Shown here piece by piece: positions 52,517 to 61,717 of a stretch of DNA of 64,000 bases; position 1 is the stretch's first letter, and every line of letters starts with the position of its first letter. Below the pieces are notes generated by a model. The model saw only the letters and a list, made by a program, of their open reading frames with translations, was not told the DNA's origin and did no database searches. The stretch is from contig CAJMPR010000003.1 of NCBI GenBank assembly GCA_905215345.1, positions 1-64,000 on the forward strand. The letters run 5' to 3'. This DNA comes from an uncultured bacterium. GTDB taxonomy: Bacteria > Bacteroidota > Bacteroidia > Bacteroidales > Bacteroidaceae. A program made the translations under genes and the position numbers.

Positions 52517-53626
52517 TCACCTTAGCGGCAACTCTAAGGTGAGTGTCTTAAACTCATCAATAAAGACATTCTCAAATTCAAGTTCCAGTTTATCGACGTT
52601 TTTTTTCAACTTTACATCCATACTCCTGTCCGGTGCCAGTAGGATTTTGCTTTTTCCATAACTTACCATAAAAGGAATGTCATAGCAATTATCTATACGA
52701 TAAGTATCATATGTATCATTTTGAGCTATTGGGCAAACAGACAGAGACGCCCGACAGAAATCCGTCAATAATTGCTTGTCCCCTGCCAGATGCCCATTAA
52801 AATAGGCAAGAGTACGCCGGCTAAACATCGCCTCTTTTATCGCTGCCAAACTACGGTCTTTAGCCAAAATAATTGTCATGGGACGACGATAAGGGGTAGC
52901 CATTGCACAGCCTGCCCCGTGCACTCCATCATTAGCGTAAATAGAGGTATGTACATCGGAATTACTGAAAACCGTCAATTCCTTCTCGTGTGCCCACTTC
53001 AGAGCACGGGGATAGAACTCCGTATTATTAAAAACCTCGATGCCATGAATCATCTTATTCTTCAACAGATCTTCCTGGAACTCATAGATACGGCAAGTAT
53101 CTACCGCCCATGCCGGATGGTTCCAGATGATGAAAGCTCCTTGTGAAATGGCCTCCTCGATAGCAGCCTTTGGCGCATCGACTTTCAGCTTATTGGCATC
53201 CTTGATGAACAGTGCATTCAGATGTCCGTAAACGGGTTGTTTACGGGTAACTTCAGAACCTTTTATCAGGATGACACCACGCTCGTCAGCCTGTTTTTTT
53301 GCAATTTCATAGGAAGCATTATCATCTCCGCTGATATATTCCCTATTAGTTTTATACTCTATATGGTCGGTTATAGCCAGAACATCCAGTCCGGTTTTCC
53401 ACGCTTCGTTTACGCGCATATCCGGTGACACGGAACCATCCGAGAAATAAGTATGCGTATGCAGGTCACCTTTGAGAGTAACATACCCGTTAATCTGAGA
53501 GGGGATTCTCATTTCCATACGTGTATTCTCGGCATATTGCGGATAGATTACCTTGTTTACATTCTGACCGAAAACAGCTCCTGCTACCAGGGATACCGTT
53601 ATCATTGCTGCGATTCTATAATACAT
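52517..53626 (-). CDS. exported PHP-domain phosphoesterase
   Basis: A 369-residue exported protein (signal MITVSLVAGAVFGQ). The PHP domain has metal motif 1 KGDLHTHTYFSDG, motif 2 AITDHIEY, KGSEVT, WNHPAW and NSDVH, so all metal-binding clusters appear. PHP proteins hydrolyse phosphomono- or diesters with three metals. The C-terminal ~110 residues are beta-rich. It is downstream of SusC/SusD, suggesting it acts on imported or surface-bound phosphate esters. Confidence 0.88.
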   Translation of the reverse strand: MYYRIAAMITVSLVAGAVFGQNVNKVIYPQYAENTRMEMRIPSQINGYVTLKGDLHTHTYFSDGSVSPDMRVNEAWKTGLDVLAITDHIEYKTNREYISGDDNASYEIAKKQADERGVILIKGSEVTRKQPVYGHLNALFIKDANKLKVDAPKAAIEEAISQGAFIIWNHPAWAVDTCRIYEFQEDLLKNKMIHGIEVFNNTEFYPRALKWAHEKELTVFSNSDVHTSIYANDGVHGAGCAMATPYRRPMTIILAKDRSLAAIKEAMFSRRTLAYFNGHLAGDKQLLTDFCRASLSVCPIAQNDTYDTYRIDNCYDIPFMVSYGKSKILLAPDRSMDVKLKKNVDKLELEFENVFIDEFKTLTLELPLR

Positions 53627-53728
53627 CTTACTATCTTTTTTAGTGAAACTTAAAATGAACAGGATGAACTTCAACCTAATCTATTCATCCTGTTCTTCCT
53701 ACTTTTAATAATCATCAATCACCCTATA

Positions 53729-55234
53729 TCACATGGGGTTTTGCGCAATATTACCCTGACTATTGTCTATTTCTGATTGAGGAATGGGGAATAGCTCCGA
53801 ATACCCGGGTCTAAACACAGCATTGGGCTTTACCGCCTTAAATGCCGGAGAGTTCAATACGGCTTCTGCTTTCCCTGTGCGTACCAAATCAAAATAGCGA
53901 TGCCCTTCCATAGCAAACTCATAACGGTTTTCATTGATGATAGCATCATACAGTGCCTCACCGGTAGCAGTGGTATTATCCGCAAGTCCGGCACGGCGAC
54001 GTACTTTATTTAGATACTCACGAGCCAAAACATCGTCAGTTCCTAACTTGCATACCGCCTCAGCATAAATCAAGTATACTTCCGACAAACGTATGATACG
54101 CGTATTATTGGGCATAGAAAAGACGCTCTCAGTCCCGATGCGTTCGGAGGGCTTTATATACATTTTCTGGTTATAATACCCGGTTCTGTCGAATTCCAGA
54201 GAAGCAAAATCCGCGGCTGTCTCCCACTCTTTCAAATCTGCCAGCGTCAACAAGGTAGCCTCCTTGCGCGTATCACCCGGTTCAAAAGCATCTGCCAGAA
54301 GTTGTAGAGGCTGGTTTCCGCCATATCCTGCAAAAGGACGAGGCCCCTGTGCATAGGCATTATAGTTTCCGGTAGTAGTTAATCCCCAATCATCGGACTT
54401 ATGGCGGAAATTGATTTCAAAAATAGATTCTTTGTTATGCTCGTGCAACATAGAAAAGATATCCTCGTAGTTTTCCATCAAGTCATATTCGGCGGGAACC
54501 AGGGGCAAGAGATTATCTTCAATAGCTTTCCGGGCTTCGGCATACTTACCTTGATAAAGATAGACTTTAGCAAGAAGTGCCCAAGCAGCATCCGATGTAG
54601 CCCGTCCTAAATCTTTAGAAGCCAGCTCCTTTTTACGAGGCAGATTTTCTGTAGCATAAGTCAAATCCGATTCAATCAAAGCATAGATTTCTTCCCGGGG
54701 AGAACGTTTCTTTTCCTTATCGGCCAGGACAGGGGTAGTTTTCACCAAAGGTAAGTCACCCCAAGTGCGCACAGCCTCAAAATAGAAATAAGCTTTCGTA
54801 AAATAAGCCTCACCCATCAGGTAGTTCTGCTTATAGTTTTTAAATACCCCCGGTTCCATCTTTTCGATACCTTCTATGGCCTGCATAGAACGATTGATAG
54901 CCCGGAAACAAGCATTCCACCGGTCGGCAATACGACCATAATCGGCGTGAAAAGCCAGATTTTCCCAACGCCTTGCCGATGCCACATCATTATCACTGCC
55001 GCTTGCCGTGGCATCGTCCGAGGTAATATCTCCGAATGCCCACATGCTACGCGTGTATCTGTAATCCTTATAAACGGAGGTCGCTCCTACTACCGCTGCA
55101 ACGGCGTCATCTTCGGTAACAAAAAATTCTTCATTCGTGAGTTGTCCCAGAGCAGACTTATCCAAGAAATCACTGCAACCGGTAATGACCAAAAGGCTGA
55201 GTGCCAATATTCCTATCTTACTTATAGTTTTCAT
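53729..55234 (-). CDS. SusD/RagB-family nutrient-binding lipoprotein
   Basis: A 501-residue surface lipoprotein (signal LALSLLVITGC, then SDFLDKSALGQLTNEEFF). SusD features: AVVGATSVYKDYRYTRSMW, FRAINRSMQAIEGIEKM, a helical TPR core (GEAYFTKAYFYFEAVRTWGDLPLV) and the C-terminal RIIRLSEVYLIYAEAVCKLG and YDAIINENRYEFAMEGHRYFDLVRTG. It is the substrate-binding lid for the adjacent TonB-dependent SusC porin. ATG 55234 is preferred over an in-frame GTG. Confidence 0.95.
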   Translation of the reverse strand: MKTISKIGILALSLLVITGCSDFLDKSALGQLTNEEFFVTEDDAVAAVVGATSVYKDYRYTRSMWAFGDITSDDATASGSDNDVASARRWENLAFHADYGRIADRWNACFRAINRSMQAIEGIEKMEPGVFKNYKQNYLMGEAYFTKAYFYFEAVRTWGDLPLVKTTPVLADKEKKRSPREEIYALIESDLTYATENLPRKKELASKDLGRATSDAAWALLAKVYLYQGKYAEARKAIEDNLLPLVPAEYDLMENYEDIFSMLHEHNKESIFEINFRHKSDDWGLTTTGNYNAYAQGPRPFAGYGGNQPLQLLADAFEPGDTRKEATLLTLADLKEWETAADFASLEFDRTGYYNQKMYIKPSERIGTESVFSMPNNTRIIRLSEVYLIYAEAVCKLGTDDVLAREYLNKVRRRAGLADNTTATGEALYDAIINENRYEFAMEGHRYFDLVRTGKAEAVLNSPAFKAVKPNAVFRPGYSELFPIPQSEIDNSQGNIAQNPM

Positions 55235-55271
55235 AGTGTTCACTGTTACAAATAATTTAATACTCTTGTTC

Positions 55272-58200
55272 TTAGAAAGTGAGGCTTAATCCTCCCGTTA
55301 TACTACGGGACTGGGGATAAGTACCATAATCAAATCCACGGCTCAAATAATTAGTGGAAGACAACTGACCGATTTCAGGGTCTGCTCCTCTATAATTTGT
55401 AATGGTAAACAGGTTTTGCCCGCTAACATAGATTCGCAGATTCTGAATCTTCATTTTCTGTACCAGTTCTTTGGGGAATGTATAGCCCAACTGCACATTT
55501 TTCAAGCGAAGGTAAGAACCGTCTTCCACATAGAAGTCAGAGATACGCATGTTATCATTATTATCATCTCCATTGATACGGGGAATGTTCGTGTTTCTGT
55601 TTTCAGGCGTCCATGCTTTCAGCAAATCCCGGTTCTTTTGAAATGCAGTTCCCGTGGAATACGTATAGGCACGATTGGCATTAAAGATATCATTGCCATA
55701 TACCCCTTCAAAGAAAGCGGCAAAATCAAAGTTCTTGTAGGCTAAAGAAAGATTAAAGCCATATGTAAAGTCAGGGATAGGACTACCGATGAAAGTCTTG
55801 TCCGCTTCGTTCAATTTCCCGTCCGGCTTTCCGGTCAGTGTTTTGCCGTCGGCTTCAAAACTATTCATATCCAGGAATATAAAGTCTCCCAAACCGGCAT
55901 TGGGCTGAATCTTCTTCACTTCCGCCAACTGTTCTTCAGTTTGTATCAATCCTCCGGTCTTGTATCCCCAGAACTCACCGATGGCAGAACCTACCTGTGT
56001 TCTCGTTGCATTTCCCCGGCTAAAGACAGAACCACCTACCAAGGCACTACCCGTACCCAGACTTAACACCTCGTTCTTTACCGTAGCAATGTTTCCTCCT
56101 ACGGTCATAAACAGTCCCTTAGCCAACTCTCCCTGCCATTGGGCAGAAAACTCGAAGCCACGGTTGCGTACACTACCCACATTCGTCACAGGTCCACTCT
56201 CAAAACCTAAGTGGGCAGGTATCGGCTCGGTAAGCAACATATCCTTCGTTGTTTTGGAATAATAATCTGCCGTAATTGTCAGCGATTTAAAAAGGGATAT
56301 ATCCAGACCGATATTGGTTGACTCCGTAGTTTCCCATTTTATGTTAGGATTGGCAACAGAGATAGCCGTTACGCCTTGATAAACCTCTTCCGGACTACCA
56401 TAAGTGTACTGATACTGCCGGGCGGAAGTCAGGATATTCTGATACAGATAGTTGCCGATATTCTGGTTACCAATCTGTCCCCATCCTCCACGTATCTTAA
56501 TCATGTCCACCCAATGCGCATTCAGGTTCTTGAAGAACTTCTCATTAGACAACTTCCATGCCAGAGAGAAAGAGGGGAAAGTAGCGAACCTGTTATCTTT
56601 TCCGAATTTAGAAGAACCGTCCACACGGACACTGGCAGTTGCCAGATAACGGTCGTTATATCCATAATTAACGCGTGCCAGGAAAGAAATCATAGACGAC
56701 TCCCAAGCGATCCCGTTGGCTATAGCCGAATTGGCATTTTGGGCTGCATCAATGTATTGCAGGTTGGAAGAACCATTTGGAACACCATTTTTACTGGCAG
56801 AAAATGTTTCGTTACGGGTGCTCTCTACGGTATAACCCGCCATTAATTTAAGATCGTGCTTTTCGGCAAACACTTTATCATAAGTCAATACATTTTCCCA
56901 AAGCCAGTTCAGGTAATTGATAGAACCTCGGGATACCGTACTCTCCGCAGTCTTCTGTGCCGGGCTGACATCATATTTGGGGATGAAGTCAGAATCATCT
57001 ATACGACGAATATCCACTCCAAAACTGGTTTTAAACTTCAAGCCTTTGGCAATATTGGCGATACCATAAAGAGAACCGACCAAATCCAGACTTTTGCGTT
57101 TTGTATTTGTGTATTCTATAGCGGCTACCGGATTATAAATATCATCATAAGAGGAATAGCCCCAACTTCCGTCCGCTTTCTTTACAGGAACGGTAGGTTC
57201 CATCTTCAAAGCAACACTCATAATGGAAAATGCTTCGTCACCCTCCAACATGGTGTGGCGCGTAGAAAGCGAAGTAGATAAATTAGTACCGACCGTAAAA
57301 GTCTCGTTTATTTTATTGGTAGCATTCAGGCGCAAGGACAAACGTTCATAATCAGTTCCTTTCATTGTTCCTTCCTGATTAAAATAACCCGCACTCGCTG
57401 TATAAGTCAGTCCTCCCTGTCCACCACTCATGTCTACATAGTAGTTCTGCACAGCGGCAGTACGGGTTATTTCATCCATCCAATTTGTAGAGACATTACG
57501 ATCTACCTTCGACAAGTCTATCGGACTTGTACGGGTTTCATTTACTTTCAATTGAAAATCATACCATTCCGGTCCACTCATTAAATCAAGATTGTTGATA
57601 GCGGTCTGTACACCATAATAACCGTTGAAGTTAACTACCGTCTTTCCCACTTTACCTGTTTTGGTAGTTATAAGAATAACGCCGTTAGCACCTCTGGAAC
57701 CATAGATAGCAGAGGCGGAAGCATCTTTCAGTACTTCAAGCGAAGTAATATCATTAGGATTCAGATAGGAAATGCTGCTTACAGGCATTCCATCCACTAC
57801 ATACAAAGGCTCGGCGTCATTCACCGTTCCGATACCACGGACACGAATCATGGGAGCAGCACCGGGAGAACCGGATTGGGAAGTGATTGACACACCGGGG
57901 ATACGCCCCTGTAAAGCTGTTCCTACATCACCAACCGGTTGTTTGGACAAGACATCTCCTTTGACGGAAGCAACCGCCCCCGTAATATCACTTTTCTTGG
58001 AGATACCGTAACCCACTACAACAATTTCATCCAGAAGTTTGGTATCTTCCTTCAATGCCACTCGCAGATTATCCTTACCGGATACTTTTAGTTCCTGTGT
58101 CTGGTATCCCACATAGCTGACGATAATAGTAGCATCCGAAGCTACGTTGTTCAGTGTAAAGTTTCCATCCACATCGGTAACGACTCCGGTACCTGTTCCT

Positions 58201-58646
58201 TTTACCAGGACACTTGCTCCAATGATAGGTTCACCGCTACTATCCAGCACTACACCGGTAATTTTTCTACCGCTTTGTTGGGAAACCATATTCTTTATGA
58301 TATTTATATTCCTACCATTAATAGAGTAGGACAAATTTGTTCCTTTCAGTACAAGATCGAGTATTTCATCTATCCGTTTGTTTTCCGTATTCACAGAAAC
58401 CCTTATATTTTTAATATCGGTATCTGCATAAAAGAACAGGTATTCACTTTTCTGCTCAAGGTTAGAAAATAAATCGGCTAACAAAATTCTTGCTTGATTC
58501 ACCGACAACCGGGTGTCTTGCAGATAACTATTCGCCGCAATCACGCTATTGCCGGAGATGAGCATAAAAGACAGAGCAACAGAGAATACAACTACACCTT
58601 TCCTTATACTTCCCTTCAAGAGAGTATAATACAACTTGTTTTTCAT
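55272..58646 (-). CDS. SusC/RagA-family TonB-dependent transporter with STN domain
   Basis: A 1124-residue outer-membrane importer. After a signal peptide comes an STN domain (~55-115: LEQKSEYLFFYADTDIKNI; ILDLVLKGTNLSYSIN), the signal-transfer module used with FecR/ECF. Then a carboxypeptidase-like repeat (GVVLDSSGEPIIGASVLVKGT), the TonB-box/plug with VVVGYGISKKSDITGAVA and a long beta-barrel ending GGLSLTF. STN plus adjacent anti-sigma and sigma factors show trans-envelope regulation of this locus by its own substrate. Confidence 0.96.
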   Translation of the reverse strand: MKNKLYYTLLKGSIRKGVVVFSVALSFMLISGNSVIAANSYLQDTRLSVNQARILLADLFSNLEQKSEYLFFYADTDIKNIRVSVNTENKRIDEILDLVLKGTNLSYSINGRNINIIKNMVSQQSGRKITGVVLDSSGEPIIGASVLVKGTGTGVVTDVDGNFTLNNVASDATIIVSYVGYQTQELKVSGKDNLRVALKEDTKLLDEIVVVGYGISKKSDITGAVASVKGDVLSKQPVGDVGTALQGRIPGVSITSQSGSPGAAPMIRVRGIGTVNDAEPLYVVDGMPVSSISYLNPNDITSLEVLKDASASAIYGSRGANGVILITTKTGKVGKTVVNFNGYYGVQTAINNLDLMSGPEWYDFQLKVNETRTSPIDLSKVDRNVSTNWMDEITRTAAVQNYYVDMSGGQGGLTYTASAGYFNQEGTMKGTDYERLSLRLNATNKINETFTVGTNLSTSLSTRHTMLEGDEAFSIMSVALKMEPTVPVKKADGSWGYSSYDDIYNPVAAIEYTNTKRKSLDLVGSLYGIANIAKGLKFKTSFGVDIRRIDDSDFIPKYDVSPAQKTAESTVSRGSINYLNWLWENVLTYDKVFAEKHDLKLMAGYTVESTRNETFSASKNGVPNGSSNLQYIDAAQNANSAIANGIAWESSMISFLARVNYGYNDRYLATASVRVDGSSKFGKDNRFATFPSFSLAWKLSNEKFFKNLNAHWVDMIKIRGGWGQIGNQNIGNYLYQNILTSARQYQYTYGSPEEVYQGVTAISVANPNIKWETTESTNIGLDISLFKSLTITADYYSKTTKDMLLTEPIPAHLGFESGPVTNVGSVRNRGFEFSAQWQGELAKGLFMTVGGNIATVKNEVLSLGTGSALVGGSVFSRGNATRTQVGSAIGEFWGYKTGGLIQTEEQLAEVKKIQPNAGLGDFIFLDMNSFEADGKTLTGKPDGKLNEADKTFIGSPIPDFTYGFNLSLAYKNFDFAAFFEGVYGNDIFNANRAYTYSTGTAFQKNRDLLKAWTPENRNTNIPRINGDDNNDNMRISDFYVEDGSYLRLKNVQLGYTFPKELVQKMKIQNLRIYVSGQNLFTITNYRGADPEIGQLSSTNYLSRGFDYGTYPQSRSITGGLSLTF

Positions 58647-58677
58647 AAGCTACAGTTTTAATTCAACATTTGACCAT

Positions 58678-59643
58678 TCAATGAATATAATATATACTAT
58701 CTTCTTTTGTCCATTTTATTTTGATTGTCCGGTTTATAACATCAAGCACTTTGTCGAACGACGCGTTCTGCTCAAAGCTACCGGTAAGTTTCACGTCTAA
58801 ATTAAGCAGCCGCTTATTCTTTATCACCACGTTTACCCCGTAATCGGCTTCCAGTTTGTTAATCAGAGTTTCAAAAGACAGGGAACGATATTTAAACAGC
58901 CCATCCTTCCACGCCATTTCTTGTTCGGAATCCACTTCCGTCAATTCCAGATTTTTAGTATTCCTATTGAACATCAATTTTTGATGAGGTTTCATCAGCA
59001 CATTTTGCTCTTGGCTGGTAAAACGTACAGAGCCTTCTAATAATATGGTTTTCACGACATCAGAACCTTTCTTATTGTCAACTGTGAATTTAGTACCCAG
59101 CACTCTTACCGCAACACCATTCATATCTACTATAAAAGGAGCCTTTGCATTTCTGGCAACTTCAAAATATGCCTCTCCGGCAAGCTGTACTTTTCTTTCC
59201 TGCTGACCGTAGTGACTTGTATAACTTAATTCACTGTTCTTATTCAAAACCACCTTTGTACTGTCTTCCATATAGAAAGTAGAGGTACTACCCTCTGTCA
59301 TACAAATGTAATGTCTGATTTCTTCCTGAGAGGTATTCGTTTTCATTAAAAAGCCAAAGACCAGCGTAATGAGTAAGGAGGCGGCAACTCCGCTATAAAA
59401 CAACATTCTTTTCCACTTGCCTCCTTTCTTCTTTGCCCGTTCTATTTTCATCTGAAGTTTTTTGAAAGAATCCTCTGCGGTTATATCTAACTTACATCTT
59501 GTGTTTGCATTCCAGTAACTCTCTATTTCCTGAAATTCCTTTTTGTGCTTTTCGTCTGCATTCAGCCATTGGGCAAATTCTATAATGTCTTCGTAAGAAT
59601 TTGTTCTCGTCAATATACGTATGATAATATCATTCATTTCCAT
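58678..59643 (-). CDS. FecR-family anti-sigma factor
   Basis: A 321-residue inner-membrane anti-sigma protein. N-terminal cytosolic part (~1-75, including DIIEFAQWLNADEKHKKEFQEIESYW), a membrane helix (MLFYSGVAASLLITLVFGFLM), then the FecR beta domain (TEGSTSTFYMEDSTKVVLNKNSELSY; GEAYFEVARNAKAPF; VRVLGTKFTVD) and DUF4974 (YRSLSFETLINKLEADYGV). It receives the signal from the SusC STN domain. ATG 59643 is used; the open frame runs to a GTG at 59664. Confidence 0.93.
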   Translation of the reverse strand: MEMNDIIIRILTRTNSYEDIIEFAQWLNADEKHKKEFQEIESYWNANTRCKLDITAEDSFKKLQMKIERAKKKGGKWKRMLFYSGVAASLLITLVFGFLMKTNTSQEEIRHYICMTEGSTSTFYMEDSTKVVLNKNSELSYTSHYGQQERKVQLAGEAYFEVARNAKAPFIVDMNGVAVRVLGTKFTVDNKKGSDVVKTILLEGSVRFTSQEQNVLMKPHQKLMFNRNTKNLELTEVDSEQEMAWKDGLFKYRSLSFETLINKLEADYGVNVVIKNKRLLNLDVKLTGSFEQNASFDKVLDVINRTIKIKWTKEDSIYYIH

Positions 59644-59687
59644 AAATTCCGTTTTGCTATTCACTATTAGGTCGCAGAAAAAAAAAG

Positions 59688-59743
59688 TAACCCTTAGTCG
59701 TAATCTATATTTTTTCTATATTCACCCCCGCAGACTAAGGGTA
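59688..59743. promoter_or_regulatory. inverted repeat between divergent FecR and ECF genes
   Basis: TAACCCTTAGTC at 59688-59699 and GACTAAGGGTA at 59733-59743 are inverted copies 33 bases apart in the divergent promoter region. They may be paired sigma-factor -35 elements or operators that link the two genes. Confidence 0.5.
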
Positions 59744-59790
59744 TTTATCCATTTGACACGACTATTATAGAAACTGAAGAACCTAATTTT

Positions 59791-60354
59791 GTGAAAAACA
59801 CTGCGGAAATATCTTATTATGTTCGGGAAATTGCACTGAATAACTCCCAGATTGCATTGAAAGAATTGTATACTTGCTATTTCTATGATCTGCTCCATTA
59901 CAGCATGATTTACGTCAACAATCCCAATGATGCCGAGGAAGTTATATCCGATACCTTCCTAACCGTCTGGGAGAACCGGAAAAAGCTTTTAGAGATAAGC
60001 AATTTCAACTCCTATCTATATACCGTAGTACGAAATAAATCAATCAGCCAGTTCCGTTCCCTGCACATTGAAAACCAAAGTATCGATACGATTCCCATCG
60101 ATATTTTCGCCTATACGGATATTACCCCTGAGAACGAATTAATCTCCAAAGAGAAAATCGCCGAAATAAATTCTGCCATTAACAGTTTGCCCAATAAGTG
60201 CAAGATTGCTTTCAAGCTTGTCAAAGAAAATAATCTTAAATACAGGGAAGTGGCGGAAATTCTCAATATTTCCGTAAAGACACTGGAGGCACATTTGGCA
60301 ACAGCCTTAAAGAAAATCAGAGAAGGCTTGAAGACAGGGGATGAAGAAAAATGA
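59791..60354 (+). CDS. ECF RNA polymerase sigma factor
   Basis: A 187-residue ECF sigma-70 factor. Region 2: IALKELYTCYFYDLLHYSMIYVNNPNDAEEVISDTFLTVWENRKKL; region 4: INSLPNKCKIAFKLVKENNLKYREVAEILNISVKTLEAHLATALKKIRE. The start is GTG. It is divergent from its probable anti-sigma FecR and should activate the SusC/SusD genes. Confidence 0.93.
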   Translation: MKNTAEISYYVREIALNNSQIALKELYTCYFYDLLHYSMIYVNNPNDAEEVISDTFLTVWENRKKLLEISNFNSYLYTVVRNKSISQFRSLHIENQSIDTIPIDIFAYTDITPENELISKEKIAEINSAINSLPNKCKIAFKLVKENNLKYREVAEILNISVKTLEAHLATALKKIREGLKTGDEEK

Positions 60355-60378
60355 AATGTTTAGCCTGATTATAACAAC

Positions 60379-60420
60379 ATCGGACAAGTATCCCGTCTTT
60401 TTTCTTCTTATATTTGCATC
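60379..60420 (+). promoter_or_regulatory. regulatory box and -7 of the second DJ-1 gene
   Basis: ATCGGACAAGT at 60379-60389 followed by TATATTTG at 60409-60416. Same length and 34 of 42 bases in common with 51575-51616, suggesting one regulator for both. Confidence 0.6.
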
Positions 60421-60463
60421 ATTATGATAGCAGTATCCACAATTAATTTAAACTTATAAAATA

Positions 60464-61063
60464 ATGAAACGAGAAGTATTATTTCTCCTATTGAATGAAT
60501 ATGCCGACTGGGAAGGCGCATTTCTGGCTGCATCCTTGAACGCTGGAGTGATGCCCGGCAGCAAAGTGAAATACGTTACCAAAGTCGTAGCTCCCACCCT
60601 GGATGCAGTGAGTTCCATTGGTGGTTTCCGCACCTTGCCCGATTATAGTTTCCAGACAATGCCCGAAGACTATGCAGCACTGATATTGGTAGGTGGCATG
60701 CAGTGGAATTCTCCGGAAGCGGAACAGGTTGTACCAATTGTACAAGATGCCCTGCAACATGGTAAAATAGTAGGTGCCATCTGCAACGGAGCTTCTTTTA
60801 TGGCAAAGCATGGTTTCCTGAATGACGTAAAACATACCGGAAACACCATCCAGCAAATTAAGTTATGGGGTGGCGATTGCTATACAAACGAAGCAGGATA
60901 CCAGGAAAAGCAAGCATTCAGCGACAAGAATATCGTTACTGCCAACGGAACGGGACAGTTGGAATTCTCCCGTGAAGTACTTTTACTGCTTAAGGCTGAC
61001 ACCCCGGAAAACATCCATGCGTCTTATGATTTCTACAAGAATGGGTTTGTAAGAGGGCAGTAA
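60464..61063 (+). CDS. DJ-1/PfpI-family protein (type-1 amidotransferase-like)
   Basis: A 199-residue protein: REVLFLLLNEYADWEGAFLAASLNAG, LPDYSFQTMPEDYAALILVGGMQWN, the nucleophile elbow VGAICNGASFMAKHG and HTGNTIQQIKLWGG. This subgroup contains PfpI/YdeA-type stress proteins with Cys nucleophile. Preceded by the same regulatory box as the AraC/GyrI gene, so probably part of a common drug or stress response. Confidence 0.87.
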   Translation: MKREVLFLLLNEYADWEGAFLAASLNAGVMPGSKVKYVTKVVAPTLDAVSSIGGFRTLPDYSFQTMPEDYAALILVGGMQWNSPEAEQVVPIVQDALQHGKIVGAICNGASFMAKHGFLNDVKHTGNTIQQIKLWGGDCYTNEAGYQEKQAFSDKNIVTANGTGQLEFSREVLLLLKADTPENIHASYDFYKNGFVRGQ

Positions 61064-61180
61064 CACCCCGACAAAGCTATCCTACGAAATGAGTATATAC
61101 AGCCTTCGGAACCTGCTTAAGGGAGTGAGCATGTTTCACATCAAGACTGAGTACACTTCATCATAGAACCGAACACCGAA

Positions 61181-61265
61181 AACACCCGGATGTTTTATAT
61201 TAATACATGGGGATGTTTTTACCTAATACACCCGGATGTTTTACCGCAAAACATCCGGGTGTATT
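61181..61265. repeat. 23-bp tandem repeats ending in an 18-bp hairpin
   Basis: A CCCGGATGTTTTA-type word occurs three times with GGATG at 61188, 61211 and 61234, exactly 23 bases apart. The third copy pairs perfectly over 18 bases (61225-61242 with 61248-61265, 5-base loop). The element may be a terminator for the DJ-1 gene grown from duplicated units. Related fragments follow to ~61330. Confidence 0.6.
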
Positions 61266-61437
61266 TTATAACAACTTCCCTATGTTTTCACCTTTCATCT
61301 TAGGACTCAAAGGTATTCACCCCTAAGGTAAAGTGTGTTCATCCCCAATGATAATGTATTATAAAAGTAAGACAAACTTTTGTTCGTCTGCACATTTTTT
61401 ACGAACTTGCATTTATTCATTAAAGAAAAGGAACATC

Positions 61438-61701
61438 ATGGAGTACATTATTAATCATCAGCCCGAACGTCACATGTTCACCACGGAAGTGGAAGGTTAT
61501 ACCGCCTATGTGGAATATCGTCTGCAAAGCGGTAGTCTGGATATTATTCATACAATCGTTCCCCTTCCGCTTGAAGGACGGGGCATTGCGGCTGCACTTG
61601 TAAAAAGGGCATACGAATATGCTGTAGAACAAAAGTTGAAGCCGGAAGCTACCTGTTCGTATGCGGTGAGGTGGCTGGAGAGACATCCGGAGGTGAAATA
61701 A
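61438..61701 (+). CDS. small GNAT-like N-acetyltransferase (YjdJ type)
   Basis: An 87-residue one-domain protein, EYIINHQPERHMFTTEVEGYTAYVEY, DIIHTIVPLPLEGRGIAAALVKRAYEYA and ATCSYAVRWLERHPE, the pattern of the short GNAT family related to YjdJ. The acetyl-CoA loop (EGRGIAAALV) is present. The start is fixed by the family opening; the longer open frame upstream is not used. Confidence 0.85.
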   Translation: MEYIINHQPERHMFTTEVEGYTAYVEYRLQSGSLDIIHTIVPLPLEGRGIAAALVKRAYEYAVEQKLKPEATCSYAVRWLERHPEVK

Positions 61702-61717
61702 TCAGAAGAGATTCTTT

